64,000 nt of DNA, from contig NZ_CP094669.1 of assembly GCF_022827545.1 (NCBI RefSeq), positions 4,457,001 through 4,521,000 on the forward strand, given 5' to 3'. A program made the position numbers and the translations under genes. The DNA comes from Hymenobacter tibetensis (lineage in GTDB: Bacteria > Bacteroidota > Bacteroidia > Cytophagales > Hymenobacteraceae). Positions 60,469 to 64,000 of the stretch are shown one piece after another; positions within the stretch are counted from its first letter, which is position 1; every line of letters begins with the position of its first letter. The notes under the pieces are model-generated. The model saw nothing but the letters and a program-made list of their open reading frames with translations. It was not told where the DNA came from and did no database searches.

Positions 60469-63414
60469 ATGCCCCAACGTTTTCTACTGCTGTTACTATT
60501 GTTATCTATAAGTTTCGGAACCGCCTGGGCTCAAACCAGTTCTATCAGCGGGCGCATTCTGGATGCCACCAACCAGACGCCTCTTATTGGGGCCAACGTA
60601 CTGATTCGGAAGCTGGCCGCTGACTCGGTGAAAAGCGGTGCCGCCGCCGACGTGGAGGGCAACTTCCGGGTGCCGGACCTGGCCGCGGGCCGCTACGAAA
60701 TGGTGGTTTCGTTTTTGGGCTACCAAACCCTGCGGCAGCAACTCACCCTAACCGCTCAGCCGTTAGTGCTCGGCACAGTGGCGCTGAGCACGGGGGGCGT
60801 GACGCTGAAAGGGGTGGAAGTGGTAGGCAAAGCAGCCGCAGCCATCCAGAAAGGAGATACGTCGCAGTTCAACGCCGGCTCCTACAAAACCAATCCTGAT
60901 GCCAACGCCCAAGACCTTATTACGAAGATGCCGGGGGTGGTAGTGGACCCCACCACGGGTAAAGTGCAGGCCCAGGGCGAGCAAGTACAGCGGGTACTAG
61001 TAGATGGCAAAGAGTTTTTCGGCAACGACCCCGACGCCGTACTCAAGAACATTCCAGCCGAGGTAATCGACAAAATCCAGGTTTATGACCGCGCCTCCGA
61101 CCAAGCTCAGTTCACGGGCTTCGACGACGGCAATCAGCAGAAAACCATCAACATCGTCACGAAACCGCAGTTTCGGAACGGGCAATTTGGACGCGTGCTG
61201 GCGGGCTACGGCCCTCAAGACGACCGGTACCGCGTGAGCGGCAACCTGAACTCGTTCAAGGGCAAGCAGCGCATGTCGATTGTGGCCCAGAGCAACAACA
61301 TCAACGAGCAAAATTTCGGCACCGACGACTTGCTAGGAGTAGTGGGCGGCTCGGGTGGGGGCGGTGGCGGCCGGGGTGGCCGTGGGGGTGGCGGCGGAGG
61401 CAGCAACAACTCCGGCGACTTCCTGGTCAACCAAACCGGCGGTATCTCGCGAACCAATGCCGTCGGGCTCAACTACTCCAATTCTTGGGGAAAAAACACC
61501 GAGCTAACCAGCAGCTATTTTTTCAACCTAACCGACAACACGGCCTCCACCAGCCTGCTGCGTCGGTACGTGGCTCCCCCCGACCGGCCCCTCGACCAGC
61601 GCTACAACGAAAACTCGCTGGCTACCAGCCGCAACATCAACAACCGTTTCAATGTGCGCCTGGAGCACCGCTTCGACTCAGCTAACTCCATTATTTGGCA
61701 GCCCCGCATTTCGGTGCAGCGCAACACAAGCAATAGTTCGCTTGAGGGCCGCACGTTCCAGGTCAACGAAGGCGAGCCGGAGTTCACGCAAGGCAGCAAC
61801 ACCAGCAGCTACCGGTCGGCCAACACGGGTATCAACGCCAACAACCAACTGCAGTACCGGCACCGTTTTGCAAAGCGCGGCCGCACCGCGTCGGTGGGCC
61901 TGAACACTGGCTACAACACCCGTAACGGCGACAACACACTGTTATCCGACACCGAATCAAGCCGCGACTCGGTTACGCGCATCAGCTCGCTCAACCAGTT
62001 TTCCAACCTCGACCAGACGGGCTGGACCTGGAATGGCAACCTTAACTACACGGAGCCCATCAGCCAATACAGCCAGCTGCAAGCGGAATACCGCCTCTCC
62101 TATACGCCCAACCAGTCCGACAAGCGCACCTACGACTACGTTCTGGGGGAGGAAGCCTACAACCAACTCAACGACACGCTCAGCAGCGTGTTCGAGAGCC
62201 GCTACCTCACCAACTCGGGGGGCCTGACCTACCGCTACCAGAACAAGGAGCTGCAGTGGACAGTAGGCGCTACGGTGCAGCACGCCCAGCTACGCAGCGA
62301 CCAAGAGTTTCCGCGGGCCGCTCTCACGGAACGCTCTTTCCTGAACGTACTGCCCAACGCCCAGCTGCGCTACAATTTTTCGCGCCAGCAGAATCTGCGC
62401 CTGTTCTACCGCGTCAACACCAATGCGCCGAGCATCGGTCAGTTGCAGGAAGTGGTGAACAATACCAACCCGCTGCAGCTCACAGCCGGTAACCCGGATT
62501 TGTTGCAGGCAACCCAGCACAACGTGAACATCCGCTTTTCTTCGGCGGTACCCGAGAAGTCCACCTCGTTTTTTGTGGCCCTCAACGGCTCGGTCACCAA
62601 CAACTACATCACTAATAGTACCATCTACGCCACATCGGAGCCCCTCACGGTAGCGGGCGTGGTGATACCAGTGGGCGGTCAGCTTACTCGGCCCGTGAAC
62701 TTGGATCAGCAGTATTCGGTACGCTCGTTCGCCAACTACAGCTTGCCGTTGTCCTTCATCAAGTCCAATCTAAATATTAATGGCAACGTTGGCTTTTCGC
62801 AAACGCCGGGCTTGGTTTTCAACGAACTCAACTACAGCCGAACGCCATCTGGTGGGTTGGGGGTGGTGCTGAGCAGCAATATCAGCCCCGAACTGGACTT
62901 CACTATTTCCTCGAATTCCAGCCAGAACTACGTGCGCAACAGCTTGCAGCAGCAGCTCAACCGGCAATACTTCCGGCAGAACACGTCGTTGCGCCTTTCC
63001 TGGATTATCACCAAAGGTATTACGCTGCAATCCGACGTCAACCACCAATACTACAATGGTTTGTCGGCGGGCTTCAACCAGAGTTTTGTGCTGTGGAATG
63101 CCTCAATAGGCAAGAAGTTTATGGCCAAGCAGCAGGCCGAGATTAAACTTTTCGCCTTCGATTTGCTGGGCCAGAACAACAGCATTCAGGTCAACAACAC
63201 CTCGGCGTACACCGAAGACGTGCGCACCAATATTCTGCAGCGCTACCTGATGCTGATGTTCACCTACAACATCCGCAGCTTTGCTGGCAACGGCCGCCCG
63301 GACGCGGCTCCCGGCGACGAGCAGCCAAGGGAACGACGCCCAGGCGGGTTCCGGCCCGAGGGCGGAGGCCGACCTGGCGGAGGCGGTTTCGACCGGCCCG
63401 GTGGGGGCTTGTAA
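60469..63414 (+). CDS. TonB-receptor-like outer-membrane barrel protein
   Basis: The 981-residue protein has a signal peptide (MPQRFLLLLLLLSISFGTAWA). A carboxypeptidase-like regulatory domain follows (SSISGRILDATNQTPLIGANV), then a plug with DLITKMPGVVVDPTTGKVQAQG and DPDAVLKNIPAEVIDKIQVYD (in parts), and a long barrel. This is the outer-membrane beta-barrel family 3 layout. After the plug, near residue 295, there is a run of about 20 Gly with a few Arg. The C-terminus after the last strand is another Gly/Arg/Pro-rich tail. It is not paired with a SusD gene. ATG 60469 starts the signal peptide. Confidence 0.9.
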   Translation: MPQRFLLLLLLLSISFGTAWAQTSSISGRILDATNQTPLIGANVLIRKLAADSVKSGAAADVEGNFRVPDLAAGRYEMVVSFLGYQTLRQQLTLTAQPLVLGTVALSTGGVTLKGVEVVGKAAAAIQKGDTSQFNAGSYKTNPDANAQDLITKMPGVVVDPTTGKVQAQGEQVQRVLVDGKEFFGNDPDAVLKNIPAEVIDKIQVYDRASDQAQFTGFDDGNQQKTINIVTKPQFRNGQFGRVLAGYGPQDDRYRVSGNLNSFKGKQRMSIVAQSNNINEQNFGTDDLLGVVGGSGGGGGGRGGRGGGGGGSNNSGDFLVNQTGGISRTNAVGLNYSNSWGKNTELTSSYFFNLTDNTASTSLLRRYVAPPDRPLDQRYNENSLATSRNINNRFNVRLEHRFDSANSIIWQPRISVQRNTSNSSLEGRTFQVNEGEPEFTQGSNTSSYRSANTGINANNQLQYRHRFAKRGRTASVGLNTGYNTRNGDNTLLSDTESSRDSVTRISSLNQFSNLDQTGWTWNGNLNYTEPISQYSQLQAEYRLSYTPNQSDKRTYDYVLGEEAYNQLNDTLSSVFESRYLTNSGGLTYRYQNKELQWTVGATVQHAQLRSDQEFPRAALTERSFLNVLPNAQLRYNFSRQQNLRLFYRVNTNAPSIGQLQEVVNNTNPLQLTAGNPDLLQATQHNVNIRFSSAVPEKSTSFFVALNGSVTNNYITNSTIYATSEPLTVAGVVIPVGGQLTRPVNLDQQYSVRSFANYSLPLSFIKSNLNINGNVGFSQTPGLVFNELNYSRTPSGGLGVVLSSNISPELDFTISSNSSQNYVRNSLQQQLNRQYFRQNTSLRLSWIITKGITLQSDVNHQYYNGLSAGFNQSFVLWNASIGKKFMAKQQAEIKLFAFDLLGQNNSIQVNNTSAYTEDVRTNILQRYLMLMFTYNIRSFAGNGRPDAAPGDEQPRERRPGGFRPEGGGRPGGGGFDRPGGGL

Positions 63415-63636
63415 CCGAGCTTGCTTTCCCGCTTAGGCGGAATGAAAGGGCGGGATTTGGCACTATCGGTCAACAAACCGCTGTCGAATCCCACCCTTTT
63501 GCATGCTACATCAGGCAGGCATCCCGCCCAGGCGTGGGCTTGAAACCGCCTTTCCGGCATTTTTTCGCCTACTTTGTACTATTGGAGTCTGGATGGGCAA
63601 CCGTAGCGCAGCCAGGGCTTCGCACTTGCCTTGACT

Positions 63637-64000
63637 ATGAAACGTATTCTTTTTGCACTGCTGTGCTGCTTGCCACTGTGGGCCGGTGCCCAGAGTGTGC
63701 CGGTTCCGGCCGAGCTAGATTTCGCAGGCCTGCACCTGCGCTTCACCAACGGTGGCCAGAAAGCAGTGCAGCAAAAAGTGGATGCCTTACGCAGCCACGC
63801 TTCCTCGTTCCAAGCCCGCGTCAACCTCGCCGACGCCTACTTCCCTATCATTGACCGGGTATTGCAAGAAGAGGCCGTGCCGCTGGACTTCCGCTACTTG
63901 GCCGTGCAGGAAAGCGGCCTTCAAGGAGATGCGCAAAGCATTCATGACGCCGTTGGTTACTGGCAGTTCAAGCGCGAAACCGCTCTCGACTATGGACTGG
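63637..64000 (+). CDS. lytic transglycosylase, N-terminal part only
   Basis: The gene runs off the window after 121 codons. A signal peptide (MKRILFALLCCLPLWAGAQS) precedes an SLT domain: FRYLAVQESGLQGDA carries the catalytic Glu92, and AVGYWQFKRETALDYGL follows. Such enzymes cleave peptidoglycan between MurNAc and GlcNAc, leaving an anhydro end. MltD-like members often have LysM repeats further on, which cannot be seen here. Confidence 0.88.
   Translation, partial: MKRILFALLCCLPLWAGAQSVPVPAELDFAGLHLRFTNGGQKAVQQKVDALRSHASSFQARVNLADAYFPIIDRVLQEEAVPLDFRYLAVQESGLQGDAQSIHDAVGYWQFKRETALDYGL

Noticed and set aside
1..64000. tRNA genes, CRISPR arrays, insertion sequences, prophage or integron parts
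   Set aside because: Reading both strands I saw no tRNA TpsiC-arm pattern, no regularly spaced direct repeats, and no transposase or integrase motifs. A tRNAscan or ISfinder run would settle it.

Overview
The window looks like chromosome of a Bacteroidota member of the Cytophagales, most likely Hymenobacter or a close relative. The evidence is a SusC/SusD pair, a Rho factor with a very long low-complexity N-terminal insertion, OmpA proteins with thrombospondin type-3 repeats, many lipoproteins and outer-membrane barrels, and promoters of the Bacteroidota type (TAnnTTTG, sometimes with a TTG about 17-21 bases upstream). I saw no tRNA, rRNA, CRISPR array, insertion sequence or prophage. The assignment rests on gene content, not on a database search.

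Layout. 1-5.3 kb: the 3' end of panB, an RluA-type pseudouridine synthase, an acyl-CoA desaturase, the rpsP-rimM-trmD operon, and rplS, which appears to have its own promoter. 5.4-9 kb: an M1 metallopeptidase with an outer-membrane-barrel-like C-terminal half, overlapped by a lipoprotein with the pyrophosphatase fold but without its catalytic aspartates. 9.2-16.3 kb: a periplasmic coiled-coil protein, overlapping pterin genes (PTPS/QueD-type and folE), a TIGR01777 oxidoreductase, a membrane-anchored toroid-like protein, a Kunitz/BPTI-type lipoprotein gene cut by an in-frame amber codon, and a class A penicillin-binding protein. 16.5-20.8 kb: a same-strand block of four small membrane proteins, a DUF4173-like protein, a winged-helix regulator and another membrane protein. 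Two matching palindromes (ACTTTGT-N4-CAAAG) make this block the best candidate for an undescribed regulated membrane system. 21.3-24.5 kb: a membrane protein, a SAM methyltransferase, a UbiA prenyltransferase and a lipoprotein.

25.0-35.9 kb is a compact polysaccharide utilisation locus: SusC, SusD, a TIG-domain surface glycan-binding lipoprotein, a GH27 alpha-galactosidase, a ROK sugar kinase and a LacI-family regulator. A near-consensus LacI-type operator lies just downstream of the predicted susC -7 element. In the model, surface binding and import of a galactoside are followed by periplasmic removal of alpha-galactose, cytoplasmic phosphorylation, and relief of LacI repression.

35.9-51 kb holds a DsbA/FrnE-like protein, rho, serS, a DUF2695 protein, a UBP zinc finger, OsmC, a family 9 glycosyltransferase, a PolX with an intact PHP domain but a degenerate polymerase site, a tandem family of small lipoproteins with one decayed copy, an EVE-domain protein, and two exported proteins. 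51.4-64 kb has two tandem OmpA/TSP3 proteins sharing a near-identical 101-base tract, an aminopeptidase P, a second family 9 glycosyltransferase, an M16 peptidase, a stand-alone SRA-domain protein, an O-methyltransferase, a large TonB-receptor-like barrel with Gly-rich segments, and the start of a lytic transglycosylase. Many genes end in long near-perfect palindromic terminators that include the A and T tracts.
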